This document shows positions 33,407 to 44,900 of a DNA stretch of 64,000 nt, piece after piece. The stretch is from Glandiceps talaboti. Taxonomy: Eukaryota > Hemichordata > Enteropneusta > Spengelidae. Where the stretch lies: assembly GCF_964340395.1 (NCBI RefSeq), contig NC_135549.1, positions 34,329,832 to 34,393,831 on the forward strand. Direction: 5' to 3'. Below the pieces are notes generated by a model, which worked only from the letters and a program-made list of their open reading frames with translations, ran no database searches and had not been told where the DNA came from. Position 1 is the first letter of the stretch. Each line of letters starts with the position of its first letter. A program made the position numbers and the translations under genes.

Positions 33407-33488
33407 TGAACAGCTTCTTTTTTTTTGGCCTAATGTTGATTGATGAGATGACTCTGAAACTTCATAGTGTAGAAGATCTGTACTGAAG

Positions 33489-34195
33489 CAGCAGTATAAA
33501 TGGCCTGATTATGGCTTACTTTTGGTGATTTCTGAACATAGGTGGAGTAGCAGTATAAATGGCCTGATTATGGCTTACTTTTGGTGATTTCTGAACATAG
33601 GTGGAGCAGCAGTATAAATGGCATGATTATGGCTTACTTTGGTGATTTCTGAACATAGGTGGAGTAGCAGTATAAATGGCCTGATTATGGCTTACTTTGG
33701 TGATTTCTGAACATAGGTGGAGTAGCAGTATAAATGGCCTGATTATGGCTTACTTTTGGTGATTTCTGAACATAGGTGGAGTAGCAGTATAAATGGCCTG
33801 ATTATGGCTTACTTTGGTGATTTCTGAACATAGGTGGAGTAGCAGTATAAATGGCCTGATTATGGCTTACTTTCGGTGATTTCTGAACATAGGTGGAGTA
33901 GCAGTATAAATGGCCTGATTATGGCTTACTTTTGGTGATTTCTGAACATAGGTGGAGTAGCAGTATAAATGGCCTGATTATGGCTTACTTTTGGTGATTT
34001 CTGAACATAGGTGGAGTAGCAGTATAAATGGCCTGATTATGGCTTACTTTTGGTGATTTCTGAACATAGGTGGAGTAGCAGTATAAATGGCCTGATTATG
34101 GCTTACTTTTGGTGATTTCTGAACATAGGTGGAGTAGCAGTATAAATGGCCTGATTATGGCTTATTTTTGGTGATTTCTGAACATAGGTGGAGTA
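33489..34195. repeat. 59/60-bp minisatellite, about 12 copies
   Basis: The unit is GGTGGAGTAGCAGTATAAAT, GGCCTGATTATGGCTTACTT and TTGGTGATTTCTGAACATA. Copies are nearly identical; the main difference is four versus three T in the ACTTTTGG run, giving 60- and 59-bp forms. It starts directly after the small reading frame disrupted by the 4.06-kb transposon. Confidence 0.95.
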
Positions 34196-34489
34196 GCCTA
34201 TATATTCAGATCAGACTGTTCTGTTTGAATTTTGTTTTGTAGTGATTGACTGTAATGAATGTAAGTAATGGTTAAACATTAAATAAAAGAACCAAGATGG
34301 GTTAACTAAGTTAAAAAAACATGCAGTTTGAGAGTTTTTGTTTACAAAAAGCTAGGGGTTTCTGGCCTACGGCAAGGACACCCCCCTCCCGATCCCATCC
34401 CCTTGGCCACAAGCGGCCGTGCTAGCTGCATGCAGCTGGCCCCCTGTTTATCTCATTTGGCCTGCTGTTTTTATTTTTAGTGAAAACCC

Positions 34490-35920
34490 TGCATAGGGGA
34501 ACCTGAATGATACTGAGTAAGTGGGAACTTAGCCTTTTTAATGGGCTTCTCACTTGTATTACAGGTTGAACAGGTAGCTATGTATGTACGAGTGTCACTT
34601 ATCATTCCATACCAGAAGTACTTTTCACGAAGTTTAGCACATGTTCTAGATATACCTTGGTGACCTAAGGACGGTATATTGAATGAAGTTCCAATAAGTC
34701 AGTCTTCAAGGGATCTAGTACATGTACAACCAAAACAGTGCTATTGCTCTCCTCTAATTTCCGCCACAGAATCTCACCATGTAAACAGAACCTTTGTCTA
34801 TTTACCCAGTAATATTTCTGAGCTGGCAAAGAGAAAAAGAGATCTTTCTCACTTGGACATGTTCCTGTACGTAGCCATCCAAGCAATTGCTGTAAATGTG
34901 GGTCTTTTTGCTGAGCTTTACTAATATCAGTTTCAGGGTACTCCAAAAATGCTATGCCTGAATTATCACCACTATGTCTAGTGACCACACAGACTTTTGT
35001 TTCCTTAGTTGTATCATTGGAAATATGAATTATTTCTATGAGGGGATATAGTTCAGTTTGACTTTCAGTACAGTGTATGTTCTAAACACTCAGGGTCCTC
35101 TGTTTGTGCATTAGTGAGCTCCCATGGCCAAACAGGAAGCTCATTATGGGTGGTTTCTGCCACTGGTTGCACTGCCAGTATACTCCCTCTTATCAATGTT
35201 CAATGCTAGGGGAACTGCATAGTCAATTTCCTCATAGAATTCAGACCAGTTTTTATGGGCTTGCATGCAGTACTTACATCCATGACAGGGGAGATCTTTG
35301 GATTGGACTAGGGGTCGATAGTGCATACAGGCTTCGCTCTGATGCAAATGGGAGAGATCTTCTGCGTTAGTGTGCTTACTACCAGGTCGGTATTGAACAG
35401 TCATATTATATTGGCTCAATTCTTCTAACCATGTAGCTAATTGGCCTTGTGGTTCTTTGAAGTTTAGCAACCAAGTGAGACTGCTATGATCTGTTCTCAC
35501 AGTAAAGTGGTTACCGAGCAAATAATGTCTAAAGGGCCTGGTAAATCTTAAAACTGCTAGCAATTCATTCCTTGTAGTACAATAACATGTCTGCTAAGGG
35601 GTAAGAGTGTAACTACCATACGCAATTACCCTTTCCTCTCCATCCTGCAGTTGTAACAGCTCTGCACCAATGGCAAAACCTGACGTATCTGTGTCTAAAA
35701 CAAAGGCATCAGATTTGTTAGGTAAAGTCAATACTGGTTTTGAGGACAGTGCATGCTTAATGGTATCAAATGCATGCGCTGTTCCTCTCCCCAGCTGAAG
35801 GTTTTTTTTCCTGTAACCTGGTATAGAGGCCTAGCTAGCTCTGCAAAGTTTTTGATAAATGAAAGTTTGCTAACCCTACAAATCTTTCCACACCTTTAGA
35901 GTTTTTTGGGAGTAGCCATT
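34490..35920 (-). pseudogene. Gypsy pol fragment: RT end, RNase H, integrase zinc finger
   Basis: In mixed minus-strand frames, in order: VERFVGLANF and LARPLYQVTGK (end of the reverse transcriptase); a DTDTSGFAIGAELL-like block, ELLAVLRFTRPFRHYLLGN and VRTDHSSLTWLLNF (RNase H); the YRPGSKHTNAEDLSH tail; and a spacer with DISKAQQKDPHLQQLLGWL. Finally LGHQGISRTCAKLREKYFWY with CSTCNTSEKP is the H2C2 integrase zinc finger. Frameshifts and stops (near 35575 and 35830) inactivate it. Coding stops near 34490, before the integrase core, and no LTRs were seen, so it is an internal fragment of a Ty3/Gypsy retrotransposon. Confidence 0.85.
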
Positions 35921-36159
35921 GCATTATAGAATAAATAGAGTTCCCATAAAGATTTAGTCTTTTATCGTTAATACACATAATTTTTGATCGCCAACACAAT
36001 AGGTAGTGATTCTCACCTTCCGTGTTTCCAATGATGACATTGTTTTTTATTGTAGTTGGTCGTAGTTTGTCATAATTTTCGATCGTCAAAGAAAACCACG
36101 TACTCCAGCCAGTAATGTACTAGAAACTAGTACTGTACACGTTCTTAGAGCACAAGTTC

Positions 36160-36321
36160 ATGGGCGATATTCATAAAAAAATAATTAACTGTCTTTTAAG
36201 ATGTATCAAGTGTTGTATTAATATCAAGTGCCTTTTCTTTTTTTAGATTTGTGAACCGTTTAGAGCATTCTATGGATTTACAGTATAGAAAAATAAATAT
36301 CATTATTATTATTATTATTAT
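36160..36321 (+). repeat. Probable SINE/LINE 3' tail
   Basis: GTGAACCGTTTAGAGCATTC, then ACAGTATAGAAAAATAAATA and a CATTATTATT run. The order (a degenerate CGCTTTGAG-like core, a TATAxAAATAAAT segment, an ATT microsatellite) resembles the tails of the SINE at 46.5 kb and the LINE at 27.7 kb. The 5' part is unrecognisable. Confidence 0.4.
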
Positions 36322-36490
36322 TATGGAAATACTTGTGGAGGCACTCTCCCCTGAACACTTGATACGATGGACATACTTGTCTGGGCACTCTACTATGCAG
36401 ATTTGATACTATGGAAATACTTGTGTAGGCACTCTCCCCTGCACACTTGATACTATAAACTTACCTGTGTAGGCACTCTCCCATGCAAAT
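36322..36490. repeat. 44-bp tandem copies of the exon C donor junction
   Basis: Four units, each containing a form of TTACCTGTGTAGGCACTCTC. The rightmost one is the actual end of PGGHG exon C with its donor. Three further copies lie in the intron at about 36322-36453. On the minus strand the true junction reads CACAG|GTAAGT, whereas the copies read CACAAGTATTT or GACAAGTATGT, so they keep a weak GT but lose the consensus. The duplication therefore spread an exon-intron boundary. Confidence 0.8.
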
Positions 36491-37066
36491 TTAGCACCAT
36501 TGCAACCAAAATCTTTGGCATTATGTTTTGATGAATCTAGGTGTACTGTACGGTATAACAACATTTCCTTGGCTAGTGATGGATAAAACATTAACATTGT
36601 AGGGTACATCCAAGTCTCCATATCCCAAAATACATGTCCTTGGTAGTCTTGTCCCTGTGCTCCTTGGGCCAATCCACCTGGACTGATTCCATAAAATGGA
36701 AATTTAAAACTCTCGTCTGTCAATAATGGTGGCAGAGAGCTGAGAATGTAGTACATACTACCATAGATAGCTTTAGCTAGATCGAGATTGCCTTCCAAGT
36801 CAATTCGTCCATGATTCCATTTGTAATGCCAGGCAGCAACATGAGAATTGTACAGTTTATCACCATCTGCCAATAATTCAATTCCTAACTTGTAAAATCT
36901 ATTGGCATCCCAATCATTAAGATCCATGGATGTCAAAAATGTCCATTTCTGACTTTGCTGTGAAACAGGTAATGTAACATTATCTGGGACATCAGTCCAA
37001 TAGACAAATACCTCAGGTTTACCAGCTGTAGCAGTTTCAGCAAGTTTGATCTCACCATGCATTGAT
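36465..37066 (-). CDS. PGGHG: PGGHG exon C (substrate-binding FWD exon)
   Basis: This 602-nt exon is the largest seen. Its acceptor is TATTTTTCAG|A at 37067-37068 and its donor ACAG|GTAAGT at 36463-36464; it completes the codon begun in exon B and leaves after one base. The product contains GKPEVFVYWTDVPDNVTLP, KWTFLTSMDLNDW, YGSMYYILSSLPPLL, GISPGGLAQGAQGQDYQGH followed by VFWDMETWMYPTML, and ends CNGAKFAWESAYTG. The SPGGL, GHVFWD and GAKFAWESA motifs are diagnostic of animal PGGHG; the FWD aspartate corresponds to Asp301 of the human enzyme, reported as catalytically essential. The conserved YGIS/SPGGL region is intact and no stops occur. The tandem donor copies just past its 3' end are unusual. 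Confidence 0.96.
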
Positions 37067-37139
37067 CTGAAAAATATGAAAGACAGGTTAAATAATTTAA
37101 ACCTATCAATTTTCTGCAAACGCCTCTGGCAGATCATTA

Positions 37140-38169
37140 CAATTAACAGTTCTGAAGTGCAAGCTTAGATATGTTTCACTGGCCTCTTGGAGATTTGCAC
37201 CTGCAGTAAATAGTGCAGAAGTGCAAGTGTTGTATTTGCACAGGCCTCTGGGAGATTTACATTACACAATCAACAGTGCAGGAGTGCAAGTTTTGTATTC
37301 ACACTTACACAAAATCTTTTACACATTCTTGTATCACATGACCTATTGCATTCTGGTAAAAGCTCTAAGACTTATGTGGGGGAAAGCATTACAAACAAAG
37401 GGTTTAACTGTGTAGGTACATGTGTAAATATCATTATTATCTCTTTCTTTTCCATAACTAGGAGTCATGTTCAATCATCATTATAATTTTCTTTTTTCAT
37501 ATGCAAGGCCAAGGGAATATGATCTTGCCTTAAATTTCAGTTGTGACCCATTAAAGTCATTGAATGACATAAGATACTCTTCAGTTTCTAAAGTTGTTTT
37601 GAATTTACAGTAATGGGTAAGACTAGATTTTTCTTTCCATATGAGCTCATCCTTTTTGAATATGATATGTTTGATTTTATTCTCTAAAAGATTTTATTTT
37701 ATTGGTCTTTTATCATAATAAAGGTAATTCAAAATGCCCCATACCACAACCTTGAAAAATGTTCTTTATTTGTCTCTTACCCAGTAAATGCAAAGCTGAC
37801 TATTCAAAATTGCATGATCAGTACGAAAAAACGAGTTAAAATTGATGATCAGCGGCAAACACAGCAGCCATGAATTAAAAGTTATACTGTCTCTTGTTCT
37901 CCCTTGGGGGGCTTATGATGTCATAGCAGGAACAGTTTCATGCCAGTTAGTGTAGTAAGCAATGGCAGACAGTAATAATTCTGACCTTGATACTCGTCAG
38001 AATTTATCTGAGAGTTATGAATCTTATTTCAATGATGATTTTACCATGTTCTACAGATCGATATGACTTTTTATGTACGTGTTGTGTCCTACAATACTAG
38101 AAACCAGATTTAAACTGAATGCCTCCCATAAGGGAATCACTAATTATGCAAACTACTCATTACAAGATG
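37140..38169. other. Intron B-C sequence with short tandem copies
   Basis: At 37150-37310 a segment with GTGCAAG..CCTCTGGGAGATTT is repeated about three times in degenerate form. At 37965-38067 the plus strand has a short acidic frame starting MADSNNSDLDTRQNLS, which could be a first exon but is too short to support. At 38100-38160 there is a copy of the AACCAGATTTAAACTGAATG / AATCACTAATTATGCAAA repeat also seen near 51325. Nothing else was recognised. Confidence 0.4.
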
Positions 38170-38320
38170 GCGTTAGCACAACTGTACAATTTTTAAAAAT
38201 ATTCACCCACATGCTGATCCATTTTAGGTATAGGTGTTCATTTGCTGAATGACTATCCAGTTGCCTATCCAACACTGTTCTTATCTTTGCAATATTCACG
38301 ATCACTTGGCTGTTCCTATG

Positions 38321-41300
38321 GTTACAGGTCGTTTCGCCCCATAACCAGTTCGCCCCATTGCCAGATCGCACCTACTTAGTCATTTCGCCCCAGCGGTTTG
38401 GTCGTTTCGCCCCATAGTTTTGGTCGTTTCGCCCCATAGGTTTGGTCGTTTCGCCCCATGTGGTAAACAATAGTTATGGGTTATAATACGCACTTTTGAG
38501 ACAGTGCTTTCCCACGATCGAAACATTACGGCCACATTCGTAAAACAAATTACGGTATTTTTTCAGTTTACTACGTAGTATCTCCTGTTACTTAACCAAG
38601 TAATGATGAAAACCACTGACACGTGCCGTGTTTATAGGTCAACTTGAAGTTGAAGTAGAACCTTAGTCCATGAGTACGGACGATCATTCCGACTTTTTTG
38701 CAATTTTCATTACATGTACATGTAACTTGTCTTTTAATTTCATGATGTCGCCCTATTCTGAAGCAAGTTTGCTTGAAGTTTTACCGCGATCTAGTCGATT
38801 GATACACAACCTCTCATCAAAACCATGTACAACCCGTTTACGTTTCAAGGCGAATGGGTAGAGAGAACTTGTTCACTTTATCAGATAGATGCGTTATACT
38901 TTTTGTCGTACCCACTTTTTTGGTCAGAAACGCAGATACTTCGTAACATTCACGCGATGTACACGAGGGTCTTGTTTATATTTTATACCATAAAATAATA
39001 TTGTAACAATGTTATGACATTTTAGCTTTCGATCAACAGAAACTGTTTTACTACGTCATATGACAAGCACTGTTTCCTTTGAACCATTTAAATTCAAATG
39101 AAAATATCATTTCTTGCAAGAACGTTCCAAACATACTGTATTAATGCGTAGCTGAAAATTTAAATTTTGATACAAAGACTTCGCTTGAACCAATCACGCC
39201 GTAGTATAAGCTCAGACCATAATAAGAATTTGTATTATGGTCTGTCTAATACTTACTGAATGAACAATTATTGACTAAGAAACAGTTTACAGTGAATGAA
39301 AAAAAAGATTATTTTATTGACTGAGAAACAGTTTACAGTGAATGAAAAAAAGATTATTTTATTGACTGAGAAACAGTTTACAGTGAATGAACAATAGAAA
39401 ACAGTTTAACTATTTACAATTTCATCATTACAATCCAAATGAACAAAAGAAAGAAGTTTTACAACTTTTACTATTTACATCACTACAATCCAAATTAACA
39501 AAACAAATCATTGTTCGATTGGTTTTCACATTGTTACTAGACGGGGTCGTTTAAGTAAGCACAAAACAAAACATTTTTTATCTAAGTCAGCAGACAACCA
39601 TACTATTATTATTATTACTATAATAAATACATGCACGGTGCATGGATTTACGTCACTTCATGACTCAAGGGACAACTTGCTCTGTATGCAAGCAGGACTA
39701 AATACCCGGACATATACATGTATATTAGTTTGCACAGGCTGGTACTAGACATATTCGAACATAAATCATGAGGACGGGTTTTGGTCAATTGTCCCTCCTT
39801 CCGTACTCATTGAATTACTTGTGCTCTGAGTGACACTGTAACTTCCTTATTGTCAACATTTTCGGGTGAAGGGTTGTTTAATCAAAAAATTGCTTTAAAC
39901 ACCCAACGTCTATTCAGCCTACAAGCACGTGTAAAGAGAAATCCAACACAGGCAACCCCCGTTCTATTGAGACTCTCACACGCTCATTAACACTTGCATA
40001 TGACATGACAAAAGACAATGCACTGGGGCAGTATTTCTAATGGGCTTTAGTACCTCCATGTTCTAATGGTGTAAGGTAACATTCATCATTCAAATTAGCC
40101 ATAGCAAACACAGTGGAAGTTCTCATGATCAAAGTTTGAAGTATAAACACCGCGATGATGTCGGCACAGCTCCCCCCCCCCCCATTCAATAAGGGGCCGA
40201 ATGCGCGTTCCCTTTTTCAAGAAAAAAGGGGTGTTTTTTAAAACAATCTCTCTAGACTTTCAAAACAGTGGGCGCTTTTTCATTAGATCCAAGAGAATTA
40301 TATAGGGGGTAATTATAACACAACATTCTAATAGTAATACCGCATACCATATATAATATCTATGCGCATACCCATGACCTTGTCCTTACCCGCCGTTGTA
40401 GGGGGTATGTACTGCGCCTACACCCACAGCTATAGGGTATGTATCGTCCAGAAAACCCCTTGGTAGGTATTATTCATTGTATTCAATGGTTTGACTAACT
40501 ACGGCCAGTCTTCGGCGGTCTAAGATCTTACTTCAATCTTTGTTACTAGTATGTGCTTCAATCATAGACAAAATGTCTATGCTGCAATTAACTTTTTTCT
40601 TTCAACAACCTCGCCGCTAGTTAGTCTGTTGTCGTCATTCAATTGTTTGCTACAATGTTTCTAAAGACGTGAGAACGATCCGACAAGGCCACAAAGACGT
40701 AACAGTAGTCATTCTATAGGCTTGACATAGACACATGTTTGTCCATCATGGCCTATGTCAATGGAGTGTGAATGATTACAACGAATAGAAAAAGCTATGA
40801 CAGCTGTCTATCAATCACCTAAACTACATCGACATGACATAAAAATTCATACAAACTCGGCATCGTTCACAAAAACCTGAAACCATTGTAAATGGTCGGC
40901 AACGCATCTATCAGATAAAGTGAACAAATACTGATCGAGTTCTCTCTACCCATTCGCCTTGAAACGTAAACGGGTTGTACATGGTTTTGATGCGAAGTTG
41001 TGTATCAATCGACCAGATCGCGGTAAAATTTCAACCAAACTTGCTTCAGAATAGGGCGACATCATGAAATTAAAAGACAAGTTACATGTAAAATTAAAAG
41101 ACAAGTTACATGTACATGTAATGAAAATTGCAAAAAATATTATTTTATGGTATAAAATATAAACAAGACCCTCGTGTACATCGCGTGAATGTTACGAAGT
41201 ATCTGCGTTTCTGACCAAAAAAGTGGGTACGACAAAAAGTATAACGCATCTATCTGATAAAGTGAACAAGTTCTCTCTACCCATTCGCCTTGAAACGTAA

Positions 41301-41796
41301 ACGGGTTGTACATGGTTTTGATGAGAGGTTGTGTATCAATCGACTAGATCGCGGTAAAACTTCAAGCAAACTTGCTTCAGAATAGGGCGACATCATGAAA
41401 TTAAAAGACAAGTTACATGTACATGTAATGAAAATTGCAAAAAAGTCGGAATGATCGTCCGTACTCATGGACTAAGGTTCTACTTCAACTTCAAGTTGAC
41501 CTATAAACACGGCACGTGTCAGTGGTTTTCATCATTACTCGGTTTAGTAACAGGAGATACTACATAGTAAACTGAAAAAATACCGTAATTTGTTTTACGA
41601 ATGTGGCCGTAATGTTTCGATCGTGGGAAAGCACTGTCTCAAAACTGCGTATTCTAACCCATAACCATTGTTTACCACATGGGGCGAAACGACCAAACCT
41701 ATGGGGCGAAACGACCAAACCGCTGGGGCGAAACGACTAAGTAGGTGCGAACTGGCAATGGGGCGAACTGGTTATGGGGCGAAACGACCAAACACC
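38321..41796. mobile_element. 3.48-kb foldback element with ~0.67-kb inverted arms
   Basis: Left arm 38321-39002 and right arm about 41136-41796 are inverted copies, so similar that a 63-codon frame is identical in both. The arms begin with several copies of GGTCGTTTCGCCCCAT. Flanks GTTCCTATG (38312-38320) and GTTCCTATA (41797-41805) form a 9-bp target duplication with one mismatch. The right arm has a partial direct duplication (about 40905-41130 against 41245-41450). The centre has three copies of a GAAACAGTTTACAGTGAATG unit at 39282-39390 and no coding. Long arms with internal subrepeats and a 9-bp duplication suggest a non-autonomous Mutator-like or TU/foldback element. Confidence 0.85.
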
Positions 41797-42500
41797 GTTC
41801 CTATAGGCGTAATCTTGTTGCTAGGTACATTTACATACATTTTCTTGAATGTTTATTCACTTGTCTAACAATCCCTGCTGTTATCTTTGTGAAACACGCC
41901 ACCATTTGGCTGTTTGCTATTGATGTGGTCATGGTTGCTAGGGATATTTGCATACATTTTTTGAATGTTTACTGACTTGCCTACCAGATGTTATTTGAAC
42001 AAACTATACTACCGTTTGATTGTCGCTAAGGGCATGGTCATGGTTGCTAGGGCCAATTGTGTCAAAATATTTTGAAGATCTGCATATAACACTTCTAGAA
42101 ACTTTTCACCAAGTTTCAGTCTCATTGACCAGGTACTTTTTGAGATAAAAGTTTTTCCATCTAACTTGCATATCACTGATGAAATCATTATATGCTTAAT
42201 ATTTCTTTATCTATATACCCCCAGATACATCCTTATCAATTTCAGCCTAATCTGCTCAGCAGTTTTGGAATTGTAATTTCTAACGAAATCAATTTCTGTA
42301 TAACACTAATACCCATTTTTTTCCTTACTTTTGGGTTTCCCTCTGATTCCCCTTGATATTGTCAAGTTTGATAAATTTGTGCACCCTGTGGTCTGTCCCA
42401 TAGTGGTCACATGACCCTGATTAGCCAATGCCTAGTACTCCTTGTCCTAAAAGCAATCGAAGGTTAAAGAACTGGAGACTGTGGGGAGGAGGGTGGGAGT

Positions 42501-42605
42501 GCAAAAGGTGGGTATTAGTCTTATGCAGAAATTCATTTCAGTAGATGTTAAAATTCTGTGCAGACAAATACCCATCTTTTTGCTTACTTTTGGGTAAGCC
42601 TAGAA
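42501..42605. repeat. DIRS internal complementary region
   Basis: Just inside the left inverted repeat, 42505-42545 is the complement of the element's left outer end (AAAGGTGGGTATTAGTCTTA against the end's CACTAATACCCATT). Immediately next, 42548-42602 matches the right outer end read inward (CAGACAAATACCCATCTTTT). One block thus abuts sequence from both extremities. In DIRS-1 such a region is proposed to template joining of the ends into a circular DNA intermediate. Confidence 0.8.
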
Positions 42606-43729
42606 TATGACGCTTACTTGGTGGAGGGAGTCTCCACAGAGAAAGGCATAGCAATATTCTGAGCAGAACTCTATTCTGAGCAGAACTGACAGGACCCAGG
42701 GTAGACATCCTGGCTGCCTCTTTGGCCATGTCCCACAGGTAAAAGCTGGTGAATGAGTTCTTCCAGTGCCAGGTTCCTGCCTCTGTGATTGACTTAATGG
42801 GTACGCCAGACCAGAGTGCCCAGGAAGTAGTCACTGCTCGTACTTCGTGAGCAGTGTGACTTTAGAAAGTACCTGTGTTGCACCTGTGGAAGAAATGTAT
42901 GCTACTTTAATGGTATTAACTATCCACTTAAAAATATCTGCAGGAGTACAATCCAACTTATCCGACTTCGAAGGGATGAACAGACGAGTACGATCGCCCC
43001 TAATGTCCTGACATAAAAGACATTCTTTTCTTTCACTTCCCACAAGAGTGGCTAAATCCATCATGATAATGGGAGAAGCCACGGAACATAAAACCTGATT
43101 TTTTGCCAGCAATGAACCTAGGATGAGTCCGAAGTACAACCTGGTGTTGCAACCAATGGATTTGACCCTGGCAAATATCTTGTGCATGGATTTCACTTCT
43201 ACAACTGCCTGAAGCAAGGGCTAGCAGAAAGGTAGTCTTAAGTGTGAGTAATTCCAACAAAATCTGGTATAGAGGCTCAAATGGCGCCAGTGAGCCAACA
43301 GGTAGAGCTGAATGGGACACATTCTGAGGCATGCCCATAGTGAAATATCGATGATGGAATTCATCCGGCAGAGAAAAGGTGGAGATTGTAGGGCGTTGAG
43401 CACTAAAGAAAGACTCCATTGGGGAGCTGAAATGGGCTGAGGTGGTCTCTGAATGTGGAAATTCCTTATCATACTGGATAGCTCTTATCTTATCCAAAGT
43501 CAGGACCCCCAACACTCCTAATGGTACTAGAAATAGACAAACGGTATACGATTATGGTCTGAACAGCTAACTTCTGTACATCAAAACGCTCAAACAAAAA
43601 GGTAGTTAATTGTTGTGCAAAGACTCGGAGTGGATCAATCGATTGTTGATTACACCAACCAGAGAATCTTTTCCACTTTTCCCCGTAAGTGGTAAGGGTA
43701 CTCGCTCGATGGGGTCTTGTGATGACCAC
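42585..43729 (-). pseudogene. DIRS tyrosine recombinase
   Basis: The N-terminal core-binding part reads STLTTYGEKWKRFSGWCNQQ and FLFERFDVQKLAVQTI. After frameshifts the catalytic domain shows LLTLKTTFLLALASGSCRSE (first catalytic Arg), ECLLCQDIRGDRTRLFIPSK, AHEVRAVTTSWALWS (the H-x-x-R box) and WHWKNSFTSFYLWDM (the tyrosine in FYL). This is the full set of tyrosine-recombinase residues of DIRS elements, which use the enzyme instead of a DDE integrase. At least three frame changes (near 43500, 43215 and 42850) make it non-functional. Confidence 0.88.
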
Positions 43730-44071
43730 AGCAGCCTTGTGAGAAAAGCCCTTTGCAATGAGTAGGATCGTTCGACAATCTCAATGCATGTAGATGGAAT
43801 GTCTCCTCAGCTCCTCCCTCAGAGGCAGCTCACACGGGAGATCTATTAGAAGAGACAGTAACACTGGTAACCACGAACGGTTCAGGCACAGTGGAGCGAC
43901 GAGAGATAGTACACACTTTTCCTCTTGGATTTTTCTGAGGACTAGTGGTAGAGGTGAAAAGGTCTCCAACCCCTCCCACCTGAATGACAGGGCATCCACT
44001 GCAGTACTAGAGATACAAAGAGGCAGTTTCCAATTGAGTAAGGTCGCGAACAGGTCAACTACTGGCTTGTT

Positions 44072-44900
44072 CTACTTGATGAAGATTTGACTAGCTACAT
44101 CTTGTGGAATTTCCCATTCCATGGGGCGAACTTGGATGCAGCACAAGAGTGTGTTTGCAATCCCGTTGCCCTTCCCCAGAAGGTGCCGCACCCTTAGTGT
44201 TATCTTCCTGTCCTTGCACCAGAACATTAGGTCCCAGGTGAGATAACATAGGGTCGGTGACCTGGTCCCCCCATTTTGTTGATGTAAGCCACCAAGGTTG
44301 TGTTGTCGGTATTGACTTATACATTGTGGCACCAGGTGTTCGAACCGGTGAAGAGCTACAACAACTGCCTGCAATTCTAACCAGCTGATGTGATGTAGGC
44401 TGGTTGATTGATCCCAAGTACCTGAAGTCCAGTGGTGTTCCATATCGGCTCCCCATCCCACCTTGGATGCATCCAAGAGACCTCAGGAGCATCTGGGTGT
44501 CTCAAATAAAGAGACGTAGCTGTTCAACTTGTTTGTTGTGTAGCAGCCAGTCAAGTCAGATAAGGATTGGGTAGATAGCTGCGTGCATGGAGAGTGGTCA
44601 CCGGTGCGGAAACTACTTGAGTAAAGACTGTCGCTGCTGTTCCGAGACCAAATGGTAGTGCTATGTATTCGAACACTCGATCATTGGTTTCAAAGCGGAG
44701 AAAGTGACGACATGACTCGTGAATGGGAATGTGGAAGTAGGCATCTTTCAAATCTATGGAACCCATCCATTTGCCTGGCTGGATAGAGGCGAGAATGGAT
44801 CAGCCTGCAAATAACTTTAGAAGTCCCCCCCCCCCCCCACCACCTGGACCACTTGTGTCCATGGGTTGACATTCATGTCGAGAAGGTGGTCAGGCTGACT
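44072..44900 (-). pseudogene. DIRS reverse transcriptase and RNase H, internally deleted
   Basis: RT blocks: GSIDLKDAYFHIPIHESCRH, FLRFETNDRVFEYIALPFGL and VFTQVVSAPVTTLHARS. The catalytic YLDDWL position (about 44550) is degraded to a frame with a stop. The RT thumb is largely missing. RNase H follows with MDASKVGWGADMEHHW, SLHHISWLELQAVVVALHRF and LRVRHLLGKGNGIAN. The DLKDAYFHIPIH signature separates DIRS/Ngaro RTs from Gypsy. Frameshifts separate the parts. Confidence 0.88.

Larger units (their letters stand above)
29370..33430 (-). mobile_element. 4.06-kb DNA transposon of an unnamed DDE-like family
   Basis: The ends are inverted: GGCC(A)15GGCCGTTCAACAGG at 29370, and the complement of GGCC(A)9GAAGCTGTTCAATGGG ending at 33430. 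TAA lies on both sides (29367-29369, 33431-33433). Inside, on the minus strand, are two parts of one protein family (31061-32447 and 29582-30147), separated by an inserted piggyBac-like end at TTAA. TIRs and a 3-bp duplication show a cut-and-paste element, but I cannot place it in a named superfamily. The TAA duplication recalls Harbinger-type elements, yet the protein does not show their motifs. Confidence 0.75.

Noticed and set aside
37965-38067. Short acidic plus-strand frame starting MADSNNSDLD
   Set aside because: About 34 codons only, no convincing downstream exon, no recognised family.
38670-38861. 63-codon frame present identically at 38670-38861 (plus) and 41277-41468 (minus)
   Set aside because: The identity arises because both lie in the inverted arms of the foldback element. 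There are no motifs, and no third copy to support coding.
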